Source of the DNA: Garcia nutans
Lineage: Eukaryota; Streptophyta; Magnoliopsida; Malpighiales; Euphorbiaceae
Length of the DNA: 64,000 bases
Direction: 5' to 3'
NCBI GenBank assembly: GCA_947685225.1
Contig: CANTUV010000009.1
Coordinates: forward strand, 62,001 to 126,000
Shown here: one piece after another, positions 34,962 to 45,700 of the stretch
Layout of the letters: each line of letters begins with the position of its first letter
Position numbering within the stretch: the stretch's first letter is position 1
Notes under the pieces: generated by a model
Seen by the model: only the letters and a program-made list of their open reading frames with translations
The model's database searches: none
What the model was told of the DNA's origin: nothing
Translations under genes and position numbers: made by a program

Positions 34962-36484
34962 TTAACTAAAAAAATTGCACTCACCAATTTCTGCTTGCCT
35001 TATGATGTCACTCAATCCTTGGCAGATTTTGTCTTTGTCATTTGCCTCAAATACAGCCAGTATTGATCCAATTTCCCAAGTCTTATCTACCTCTATTGCC
35101 ACTCTGTCCGGCTGAGCGGTATTAGCTTTCTTAAGCTCGTTGGACGACAACAAATTCTCAGGTTCCGTTTGGACAGGAGTGCCCAATAGTTTGTTGCTAT
35201 TAATCCAGTTCATGTTTTTGATGTTGGAATCAGATATGAGGTTTTCAAGAGTAATGGTTGCTGATGGAGACCCTAACCTCTTACTTTTTTTTGTCAGTCT
35301 TCTGCAAGGAACAACGAGGCTCCCTTTCACCAAAGATTTGTTTTTGGGCTTAGATATCTTTCTCGAGGAATTAATATTAATAAGCTCAAGGTCTGGTTCT
35401 TCTTCTGGTATATCTTCTTCTTGATCCTCTAAACTAGCTGAAGTGGTGGGTTTATTATAAATTCTGGAAAGAACCGAAGAAATAAGGTTTGAAGGTTAGG
35501 CTGGAGATTGAATTTGAGGTTGATTAAAAGCCGGTTCCCTGGGACTGACAGCGCCTGATGGAGCGATGGAGCAAGCTTGAGTGGACACTTGTGCGGTGTT
35601 TAGAGGTGTAAGGTCCATGTCACTGAGTCCTGGAGCAATTGAGCAAGTTGCATTATTATTTTGAAGGTCAGGTGCGACAGAAATTACAGCAGGGAGAATA
35701 TTCAGAGTGGAGGGCACAGGGTAGACATAGATTGCAGGATTTCAGGATATTGCACAGGGCAGACATGGGGTGTGGTGTCGGAAAATTCCATTATCTTGGG
35801 CATTTGAAATCTGCTCCTTGGAAGATGGAGAGGCGTGCTTGGGGAGTGCATTATTTAAATATGAAGTGCTACACATGTCCAATATTGGTGATGTTGGGGA
35901 TGTGGGCAGATGATTGAGGTTCCCACATGACGTCTGGATGTTGGCCGGAGACGTTCTTTCGCTGAAGTAGGATCATGGACTCTAGACTGCTGAGATTTAC
36001 CATAGAGCATCTGATTGATTGGGTTAATATCCTCGTAAATTTTAATATTAAAAAGATCTTCATCAATCTTCACTTAAATTGAATCGGCTATGGAGGATTT
36101 GTTGGTGCAAATCAACCCTCTAGCACGATCAAACCTTGCTTTGTGTGAGATTTCAGAGTTCATTTTGATGAAGGAATCCCATTTTTTGATGGTTGCAGAG
36201 AAAAACTTGGCATCCCAAGCATGGAGAAGGATATTTTCCAAACAAACCCATGTGTATCTTTCATTTGCCACAACACTTTTATCCCATATTTTGACAGTAC
36301 TAAATCTTTCAAGGAACCATGGGTTATCCTGAGCAAGGAAGCCCGCCATATCCTCTGTGTTGTTAAAGATGAGTGTAACAGACTTTTCGCTTAAGGGTAC
36401 CAATTTGCAATGCTTATTGAAGTGTTCTTGAAAGTTACTCTGTAAGTCAGGCAGATGCTCAAAAGATATCACTTCACTGACCAA
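34962..36484 (-). pseudogene. LINE ORF1 core and C-terminal tail (fragmented)
   Basis: 36484-36074 reads FEHLPDLQSNFQEHFNKHCKL, then MAGFLAQDNPWFLERFSTVKIW, then TWVCLENILLHAWDAKFF and ISHKARFDRARGLICT. This is the pattern of the ORF1 core that follows the RRM in plant LINEs (WV...G.PLHAWN..FF, then DT..K.RLD.AR). Open pieces at 36073-35855, 35717-35496 and 35333-34962 continue with an acidic, Pro/Ser-rich tail ending in TWEIGSILAVFEANDKDK, a typical ORF1 tail block. Stops and frame changes separate the pieces, so no intact protein can be made. Confidence 0.65.
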
Positions 36485-36500
36485 TGCAGCTTTCAGCTAA

Positions 36501-36812
36501 GAGTTTTCAAGTCAATTATGGAAAAGGTGAGAGCTAGGTTGCGGCATGATCTATTTCTTGAATCCTGCCTAACTTGACGATATCTGCATAGGAGCTTTTG
36601 AACCCACAAACATAAGAAGAGTCTTTGACTATGGGGCCGAGGGGACCTGTTGTTTGTCTGCAAATTTGATATTCTACCTTGCTTATAGAAGGATCCATTA
36701 GTTTTAGAGGTTGTACTATCTGCTTCTGTTTTTGTTTTAAACCTAACAAATACACAGTGGCGGATGTACGTGGAGTCACATGGGGTTTGTTGCCCTCCCT
36801 TTCACCAATCAT

Positions 36813-36850
<38 letters not shown>

Positions 36851-37806
36851 CAAGTTATATTTTGTGTGTGTATATTGCCCTTCTTTCAAAGTCATATTAT
36901 GTGTGTATATTGCCCTCTTCTAATGTGTGTATGTGTACACATTACTTATTTATTTATATATTTATATATATATATTATATATATTTATAAATATATTCTA
37001 ATAAATAATATATATTATATATTATATTAAATTTTTACAATTAAATTTTTACAATATATATTAAATTAATAAATTTATATATTTATTAGCTTTAATTATT
37101 TTCAATTTGTATTCTAAAATTGATATTAATAATTATTTTATAATTTAATTATGAATTGGATTTAAAAATTTTGTGATTAGGTTAGCAAAAAATATTTTAG
37201 ATTAATCATTTTGTAAAAAATATTCTATCATATAAATTTATTAAAAAATAATTAGCTTAAATATTTTTTAAATAACTTAAAAATATATAAATATTATTTT
37301 AAAAAAATATATGATATAATTTTTTAAAGTAATAATTAAATATTAAAATAAAATGATAAAAATTTAATATTTAAATATTTAATATAAAAATAAAATAAAA
37401 TATTAATATTAATATTAATATCAACTATTTATATTAATTTTTTAATATCAAAATAAAATTAAATATAAATTTACCTATAATTTTTTTTCGCTTAAAAATT
37501 TTGTCCCCCTTCAACATGATCTGGTTCCGCCACTGCAAAAACATATCTCACCGTGGCATTTTTTCTCAGTTTTCTTGGTACAAAAACATCATAGACTTTG
37601 CCAAATCTGCTAAAAATATGATACAAATCTTTTGTCTGGATATCCAATAGTAGGAAGCTGATAAACAATGAAATGAAGTTGTTTCTCTAGGCCAATTCCA
37701 TTTTAGACGTGTTACCACCAAAAATATCCTTTTTAAAGGACAAGGACTTGAGATTTGGGTTGACAACCCATCTAGGATCGCCGGACGGCTTCTCGGTTGC
37801 TGCCAT
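36501..37806 (-). pseudogene. LINE ORF1 N-terminus with RRM domain, split by a hAT element
   Basis: From 37806 the minus strand reads MAATEKPSGDPRW, then SLSFKKDIFGGNTSK. After an in-frame stop it gives DLYHIFSRFGKVYDVFVPRK (RNP2-like half) and VRYVF. The hAT element (37535-36755) interrupts at that point, and FVRFKTKTEAD (RNP1-like half) resumes on the other side. Joined, these are the two signature halves of an RNA-recognition motif. A later SYADIVKLGR block (about 36590) follows. This ORF1 architecture differs from the zinc-knuckle LINE at 8765. Confidence 0.7.
36755..37535. mobile_element. hAT non-autonomous element inside LINE ORF1
   Basis: The element begins CAGTGGCGGATG and ends (reverse complement) CAGTGGCGGAAC. 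It is flanked by CAAATACA (36747-36754) and CAAAAACA (37536-37543), an 8-bp duplication with one mismatch. The interior is AT-rich with (TA)n and GTGTGTATATTGCCC repeats (36820-36920). No transposase is seen. Confidence 0.88.
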
Positions 37807-37978
37807 TAACAGCGCATTTTAGTAACTCTAGCTAATAGCATAAGATTATCATCTTCACCTTAGACAACAAGTACATGTTTGGATTTTGAAGCAAGCAATT
37901 ACTTGGCTAGCTATCTAGCTTCAGCAAGTAAAAAAATATATACAGAGCAAAAAGCTCAAGTTTCTGTGTTGAATAATT

Positions 37979-39762
37979 ATGGAGATTGAGGAAGTGGGCA
38001 GCCATGAGGCATTGCATCTTCTGTCCTTAAATCATGTTTCTTTGATGTGTTCATCTGTTTGGACTTTATGCGCTTTTATGAGGAAGTTTTGGGCTTTGTC
38101 ATCATTAAACGCCCTTCTTCTTTCAATTTTTTTTTATGAACCACAGTTATCCCTATCTATTTAATGATCTAGGACTACTCAATAGTGCTTGGTTAGTTTT
38201 TTGTTTTTTTTTTTAATTTCTTTGGTTTTCCCCTTTTTTTTCTTTTATATATTTTCATAATTCATGGAAATTTAAATTCTAATTAAGATCACAACTTGTT
38301 GAATATCAAGAATTTTCTGACTTATTTGAATCTTTATATGCAGGTTGTACAATTATGGCATTGGAATACATTTGATTGAGAATCCAGCCTTTGATGAATT
38401 TGATTCCATTATTGAACCACGTCCAATTAATCCCATGGATAATCACATCTTATTTCAGGTAAGATCAATTAATTATGCATTAATTAAAAAAATTTTGTTA
38501 ATTTAAAGAATTTGACTTTCAACCTCTATGATAATAATTAGTACTTGATTAATTTATATGCTAGCTATAACACCTCAAATTTATCCTGTCGAACTTGAAC
38601 TATCCACTGAAATCAAATTTATCAAAAAAAAATATTATATATTTCTTTTTAAATATAAGTTAATTAAAATAATTAAAATTTTATTATTTGTTAGATTGCA
38701 CATTCTCGAATTAATTTTAAGAGATTTTAATAATTTTTTAAAAAAAATTATTATTTCCTTTTTTTTATTCTAAGTATAACATGGTTTATTTTTACTAAGA
38801 AAATCTTAAAAACAGCTGGAAAAAAGAAAATTTTAAACTTAGGGATGTATATTATTCAGTTTTAATTAAAAATAAAATAAAATCAATAAAATTTGCTTAT
38901 TTTGTTAATAAGTAATTTTGTTTTTTTATTTGATTTGATTTTTTAATTTAAAAAATTATTTATTTTTATTTTTTATTCTTCTGTCTTAAAATTGTTAATA
39001 CAATTTTTATTTTTTTATGTATTAAATATAATTTTTTAGCAATAGTATATTATTTATTATATTTTTTTTACTAATAACATCTAATATTTCATATTTTTAG
39101 CAATAAAATTTCATTTTTATTTTCATTCTTATATTAACAACACATAAATTAATAATATTCAAATTATAAACTAATGTCATTCAATTGTAATCGATAATCG
39201 AATATAGAATATTCAGTTCTATTTGGTTATATTGTATTATTTTATTAATTTTGATTTGGTTCGTTTGTTGTTTTAGAATTTTAAAATTTTTAATTGATTA
39301 ATTAATTTAAATTTCAATGTGGTTTGATATAATTAACGAATGTTCATTTCTATTTAAAATATTTTTTTTCAATGATTATTGAGATTGATAATTGGAATCA
39401 GCTGTAATTCTGCTATATTTATATAATACCAATATAACAAAAAAAAATTATGAAATGTGATTCCACAGTGCACAAATGTTGAACTTGTGAAGAGGAGACT
39501 GCAAGAAATGGGGATGAGGTATGCAACAGCAATTGTGGAAGATGAAGGGAATAGGGTGGATCAAGTCTTCTTTCATGACCCTGACGGCTACATGATTGAA
39601 GTTGGCAATTGTGAAAACATCCCAATTCTTCCACTTTCTTCTTCATTCAAGCCAAGAAATTATATGGAAAGCTTCAAGAGTCCAATACCAAACAAATGTG
39701 GGTTTATGGAGAATGTGATGATGGAGAACTTGAGCATGGACATGATAGACATTTCTTTCTAA
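37979..39762 (+). pseudogene. Broken duplicate of the VOC/glyoxalase-like gene
   Basis: This is the same three-exon layout as the gene at 6847: exon 1 from 37979, exon 2 at 38344-38458 (115 nt, as in the first copy) and exon 3 at 39469-39762. The exon 2 and exon 3 products are collinear with the first copy (YNYGIGIHLIEN; FFHDPDGYMIE) and keep the second metal His and the Glu. Exon 1 is damaged twice. One nucleotide is missing near 38068, just before the FYEEVLGF block. About 50 bp of extra sequence (38130-38185) with stops sits before the exon end. Intron 2 has grown to 1010 nt from 118 nt by a MITE-like insertion. As it stands it cannot encode the full VOC domain; expression of a shorter product from exons 2-3 cannot be excluded. 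Confidence 0.8.
38829..39350. mobile_element. MITE-like insertion in intron 2 of the VOC pseudogene
   Basis: The stretch opens TTAGGGATGTATATTATTCAG and closes with GAATGTTCATTTCTA. The closing end, in reverse complement, resembles the opening; the ends are decayed relatives of the GGATGGGCA/GGAGTGGACA MITE at 57091. No target duplication could be fixed. It explains most of the size difference from the 118-nt intron of the intact copy. Confidence 0.45.
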
Positions 39763-40152
39763 TCAGATCTACTATTAATATTACCAAAACTTTTAATTTC
39801 TTTATTTCACTGGCATGCTCATGATTTGCCTCCTGATTTGAGCTTGAGATGTTTATGGAGTTTCTTTTCTTAAATTAGTCAACAATTTAGCTTGTTTGGA
39901 TCTCTTTTAAAAAAAATCAATTTCTTTTGTCGCTATTACACAGTCTTCAAAATGCATATGTTAGTTAGGTCTATGGTGGGTTGTTCATGAAGAGTTTGTA
40001 ATTAATTTGGAAATACAATGTGCTTGATAATACGATTGTAAGAAATAATATATGAGTTGGTATGTTGTATGTGTCAAAAATAGCCAAAACCCAAGATGTG
40101 AATTTTCAATTTTAGTCGAAGTGAAAACATGTTTGTAATTATATTGTTTATT

Positions 40153-41064
40153 AGCAATCTTTTGACTTCTCTAAAATTTATGTGGGTTATATTCTCCTTG
40201 GGTGAGAAATTTTCTATGAGAGTGGTTGTCCTTCCATCTTCTTGCAGAGTTACTTTCCTTTGTTTGGCACGGATTTAAGACTGCCTTTAGATTTTTGGCC
40301 GACGACAACTCTAGATTCTTTGTTCTCTGTAGTTTTTTAGAATGAAAGCCACGTATTTTCTTTTGTTCTTCTCTTCACAGTCTTCTTTTGTGAAACAATA
40401 TACAGATCTACCTCCCTTTTGTGGTGGATTTTAAGAAATCTAATGCTAATTTATTTTTCTGTTTGCTCTTTTTTTTCCTTTTAATTTAGTGTTTGGCTTC
40501 ACCCCCATATTTTGGCCCTTCAAGTTTATTCTTTTTAGTACAGAAGCTTTTCTATCCAGCTTTGAATCTTTTGGTTGACTTGTATGTAAAAGCTTAAAGA
40601 AAGGCTACACAACTTTTTGCGAAGTTTTCTCGGATCGACTTAGTCCCAATTTTTTTTTATGAGCTTCTCTATCTTTGATATCTTTGTAGAGTGTCTAAAT
40701 CTCTCTTTTTCTTAACTTATTATATATCTGAGGTTGTTTGAAATGATAGAACGGTTAAGGTTTTCACTTTTTTTGCGATCAATCGCTGCCTACTTTCTAA
40801 CAGCTCCAAGGCTCTGTTTCTTGCTCCGTTTGATGGCTAAATCTTTGTTTACCGTTGGCCTTGTCTTGAAGGGATGTTCGGTTCAATCTCTAGCGCTTCT
40901 ACTATTAAGGAGATGTTTGCTTACATGTTCTATTTGTCGTTTCATTTTTTTTGTTCTTGTATTTTTGTTTATATTTCTAACATATTGTTTTTATTATTTT
41001 TAGTTTGTGTTCTTAATGTAATGCTCCGTTTTCGTAATGAAATTTTTCTTTCATGATAAAAAAA
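40153..41064 (+). mobile_element. 5'-truncated LINE 3' tail with perfect target duplication
   Basis: AATTATATTGTTTATT (16 bp) lies at 40137-40152 and again at 41065-41080, directly after a short poly-A tail preceded by TTTTTCTTTCATGAT. The body is about 900 bp of 3' untranslated LINE sequence; the open frames at 40734-41056 have no LINE protein blocks. The perfect duplication suggests a relatively recent insertion, about 390 bp downstream of the VOC pseudogene. Confidence 0.85.
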
Positions 41065-41080
41065 ATTATATTGTTTATTC

Positions 41081-42650
41081 AATGAGAGTCCTTAAAAATC
41101 TTTATTTTTAATAAAATATACCATGTAATCTCTAAATATCTTCCTTTTAATGACATATTTTAAGTTAGGATTAGATCAATTATATAGTAGCATTATTTTA
41201 TAGTAGAAGACATGATCAGTTTAATTGTCACAATTTTTATGTATTAAAAAATTCATTTTAGGCAATTATTAGTATTTCTACATTAGAACTTTTAGTATAT
41301 TTACATTTTTTTTTTAAGTTGAATCAACTCTTCAAAAATATCTCATTCTTTATTAAAATAATATTTTTAAAAAAAAATATCTCATCTATCATTATAAATA
41401 ATATATTATTACAATTTTTATCTTTTTTAAACTTTATTACCAAATAAATATATTCTAATAAAATAATAAAAATTAATATTTTAAATTATATTTTCAACAT
41501 ATAAAATATATTAATTTTTTATAAAAAAAATTAATTTTAATTATAAATAAAAATAATACTAATTAAATTAATAAAATATATTAAAAATCATTATTTATTT
41601 TTAAATAAATTTTATATATTATACATATAAAAAATAAATTTTAAAAAATATTAATTTTATTATATAGATATTATGCAGATATTGTATGTTTGTTATATAG
41701 ATGTTTATAAATGTGTATATTATAAATATTTATTATGTATGTTGTATATATATTATTTATATGTTATATATGTATTATATGTATATAAAATTTTAAAAAA
41801 ATAAAATTAAATAAATTATATAGATATTATGTATATATTTAGTGTATACTGTATATATATCTATATTTATTATATGCATATTTTATATAATATATATATA
41901 TATATATTTGTGTATTTTATATGTATATTATGAATATGATAAAAAAATTTATTTATGAATAAAAATACATAAATAAAAAATAAAAAAAAGTCACAGTTCA
42001 AAAAAATAAAACAAAAAAAAAACGAATAACTGAAAAAAAAAAAAAAAGGAATTGCCATAAAAATAAAATGTATCCATGAAAAAAATTGCATTCCTCTTTC
42101 AATTACTCTAATCTGCTCAATTTGCCAGCTTAATACTAAAAAAATAAAGTCTAAAACTTTTTTTATATAAAATTAAAGTTATAATATATTTAGCTTTTTG
42201 TTTTTTGAAATAATATATTTTTAGCTTATGAAAAATAAAATAAAAATACTCTTCAATTAAAACTATTTGACTTAAAATAAATTATTTTTTCTTATATTTT
42301 ATAAAATATAATATATATTATTAATTTATTATGATTTTATTATATATGTGATAATTTTTATAAATTTATTATTAAATTATTATAAATTTATTAATAATAT
42401 ATACCTTTTTTTAAGATAAACTAAAAAACTATGATAAAAAATAAAAGTTTTGAAAATTTTTATGGCCTAATTTTTTCAATTAAATAAATTATAGCAAGTA
42501 TTAATTTGAGGTAAACAAATAAAATTGGTATATATATATTAAATTTAAAAAATTAAAATTATGAAAATATGTAATATAAGATTAAAGAACATGTATTTAT
42601 TTATTTATTTATCCAGTGTAATTTGTAAACGCTAGGAAATTCACAACAAA
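41081..42650. other. Extremely AT-rich intergenic region, upstream of the S28 gene
   Basis: Long A/T runs and TATATA tracts (41660-41920) dominate. No gene or clear transposon end is seen. The S28 promoter must lie in its right-hand part, but no single TATA box stands out. Confidence 0.5.
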
Positions 42651-42714
42651 ACAGGGAGAAACGTAGACATACGCAGATCGACCGGTTTGGAACAAAAGAA
42701 AACAAGCAGAGACG

Positions 42715-45700
42715 ATGAGGATAGTTTTGCTGTTATTGCTGTTGATTCTTTCAACGGTGTCGTATGTGTTTCCTGTACCTTTTTCTTTGCTTGAACGATT
42801 ATCTGGAACCAGCAGTTATTTGACCACTGAAGAACTCTGGTTCGATCAGATTCTCGATCATTATTCTCCCTATGTAACCCTTTCTTTTCGATCATATTCA
42901 ATTTCATAAATTTCTTGCATTTCTTTATAAATTTTGAGCTTTTCTGGTTTGGTATTTGCAGGATCACCGTCAGTTTAAGCAGCGATATTATGAATTCCTT
43001 GATCACTTCAGAGTTCCCGATGGACCCATTTTTTTGAAAATTTGTGGCGAATCTTCTTGTGATGGCATTGTCAATGATTATATCAGTGTAAGTTAAGCTT
43101 TTAATTGAAGTAGCAAATGCTTTTTTTAAATAAAAAAAGCTCTACTTGAGTTAGGAACTAAATGAATATGAATTTCATGGATAATTCATTTCTCAAATTC
43201 GGTACCTTAAATAAGTTCTAAAGTTTCAATTTTTAAAAGTTTCACTAAGATCCGATAAATAGCAACTTTCACTTCCTATTTTTGTTATGAGTTTAGAACT
43301 GTCTTCCACAAACCCAATAGTTGTGGGTTCCATGAATATTAGATTTATTATGAAAAAAACATCGATTTTTTGGTTCCTGTGATCTGGGTATAATAAGTAT
43401 ATAGTTCATTGTACCTTTTATTATATGCAGGTTTTGGCTAAGAAGTTTGGAGCAGCTGTTGTTTCACTTGAGCACCGTTACTATGGTAAAAGCTCACCCT
43501 TCAAATCATTGGAGACAGAGAATTTGAGATATCTTTCATCTAAACAGGCACTCTTTGACTTAGCTGTTTTCCGTCAGCATTATCAGGCAAGTGGTTTTGT
43601 CATTTCCCAATCATTTCTTTTCAATTTTGAAGATCATTGTGTTGGCGAAGGCAATCATAACCATAAAGAATTTAATTGATACCTCGGTGATCTCTCAAAA
43701 TCTTAACTTCTATGAATGGAAATCAAGATCAATACAATGCAGTGAAGAAGTGCAGCATCAGAATTAATTTGCATTTTGGTTTGCTGCAATTCATGCAAAA
43801 TTTGCAACTCCCGCAGTTTCTTCTGGATCTTTAGATCCATAAGATTTATTTCTTTTGATTTATTTTGTGAACAAAACCAAAGATGAGGAAAAATCTATTA
43901 TATTCAGTAGTATCGTATGTCAAAGAACATGAGGACAGCAACTAGATACAAAAAGGAAAAAAGAAAACTCTCGAAGATACAGCTCAGTATAACAAAAATA
44001 CAACTGGCTAACTGTTCAGCTAACTAACTCACCACCACTGCTGACTTGGCTCTCTAACTAACTAACCCAAATAACTTAGCTATGCTCATGCTTAATATTT
44101 CTTTCTTTCTTTTATCAATGTTATTTTAATAAATAGCAAGCATTGCTACTCAGACACACTCAGGCATGTAAAACTTAAATATTTGTTTATACAGCTATGT
44201 GCTTACAGTATCTTTATGCTTTATGAGTGTTTGTAAGGATGTCCAAATGAAAAAACTAAATGTGGAAAAGGTTCCAGCCTTAGTTCTTTGACATGTTAAT
44301 GTATTGATAAATTTGTCCAGCAGATGTCATAATGGCTTTCTTATCTAGGTTCAAGATGATTTTATCAATTTCTTTGTTGCTTTTGGGCTACAATTATTAT
44401 TCATTAGTGCAATCCATTTTTTTCTTTTTTTTAAAAAAATTTTCTTTGACTACACTTTCATGTGCAGCAATCCCTAGACCTGAAGCTGAATAGAACAAAT
44501 GTAGAAAATCCCTGGTTTGTTTTTGGTATATCATACTCTGGAGCTCTCAGTGCATGGTTTCGTCTTAAGTTTCCTCATTTAACATGTGGAAGTCTAGCAA
44601 GTTCTGCCGTTGTTCTTGCTGTTTACAACTTCACTGAATTTGATCAGCAGGTATGACAATGTTGATTCCATAGAATAAACATCGATTATGTCTTATAGGC
44701 TAGCAATGTTCCTGTGCATCCTTGCTTTTTTAGTTTGATTCTCCCCTTCTACATGATGAAAATTTTTGTCTGCATCTGTTTTGCATAAATCTTTTTCTGT
44801 CCCTTTCTATGTTTATCCAGATTGGTGAGTCAGCTGGTGCAGAATGCAAAGCTGCACTGCAAGAAACCACTCAACTGGTTGAAGAAAGGCTGGTATCAAA
44901 CAGAAATGCAGTTAAAGCAATATTTGGAGCTTCTGAGGTTGCTTGATCTGTACTCAAAATAATTCATGGTTTCAGAATACTAAGAATGAGATGAACGTCA
45001 CACTTGATGAGGATTTATTGAAGCTGCTTATCTCACATCATTATATTTTTATCTCTTTTGCAGCTTAAGAATGATGGTGATTTCTTATATTTCCTAGCAG
45101 ATGCAGCTGTTATTGCAGTATGTTTTATTTCCTTTGTTATTGTGGTGCTTACCATCAAATCTTTCTTTTGTTATTGTGGTGCTTTCCTTTGTTATTTGCA
45201 GTTTCAATATGGCAATCCAGATAGGCTATGCTCTCCTCTTCTTGAAGCAAAGAAGGCTGGGGAGGATTTAGTGGTAAACGTTTCATTTCTTTCTGTGATC
45301 TTAGGATAATTTCCGAAATCCCCTATCATTTGGTAAAATACACATTGGAATATCAAATTTTTTGGTTGTTGACTTTTCAATTTGCTACACTTTAGTCCTT
45401 TAATGGCACTTAGAGCTCCTTTTTTAGAATGAAACAATTTCTTATTACTCCTTCAGTTATCCATATGTTATGCCCTTTGTTTTGGCTGAAAGTAGATTAA
45501 AGTGTGCAATATATGAAAATTCAGGATCAGGATATCAAATGTTGTTTCATTTAAAAGCTTAGGGACTAAAAATCTAAGAGACTGTAAGGTGTAATATGGC
45601 AAAAGGATTGAAGCGTAAGGATTTTGAAAAGCTAATCAGCAGAAAATTCAGTTTAAGAAAAGTGATTACCTAAGTGTATTTTATCAAATGTTTAGAGAGT

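Larger units (their letters stand above)
33930..37806 (-). mobile_element. LINE fragment with RRM-type ORF1, ORF2 absent
   Basis: On the minus strand an ORF1 begins at 37806 (MAATEKPSGDPRW). It continues through an RRM, a long linker and an ORF1 core to about 34962, broken by stops and a hAT insertion. From 34960 to about 33930 there is balanced-composition non-coding sequence, with no endonuclease or reverse transcriptase. The copy therefore lost ORF2 or ended at an internal site. I could not find target duplications, so both outer limits are approximate. Confidence 0.65.

Noticed and set aside
36679..37030. Overlapping plus-strand frames rich in Tyr/Ile
   Set aside because: They cover the hAT element end and its (TA)n/(TG)n repeats.
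39419..39646. 75-codon minus-strand frame
   Set aside because: Antisense to exon 3 of the VOC pseudogene.
42641..43006. 121-codon minus-strand frame
   Set aside because: Antisense to exons 1 and 2 of the S28 gene.
43800..44100. Possible transposon insertion in intron 3 of the S28 gene
   Set aside because: Composition changes here, but no inverted ends or duplication could be recognised.
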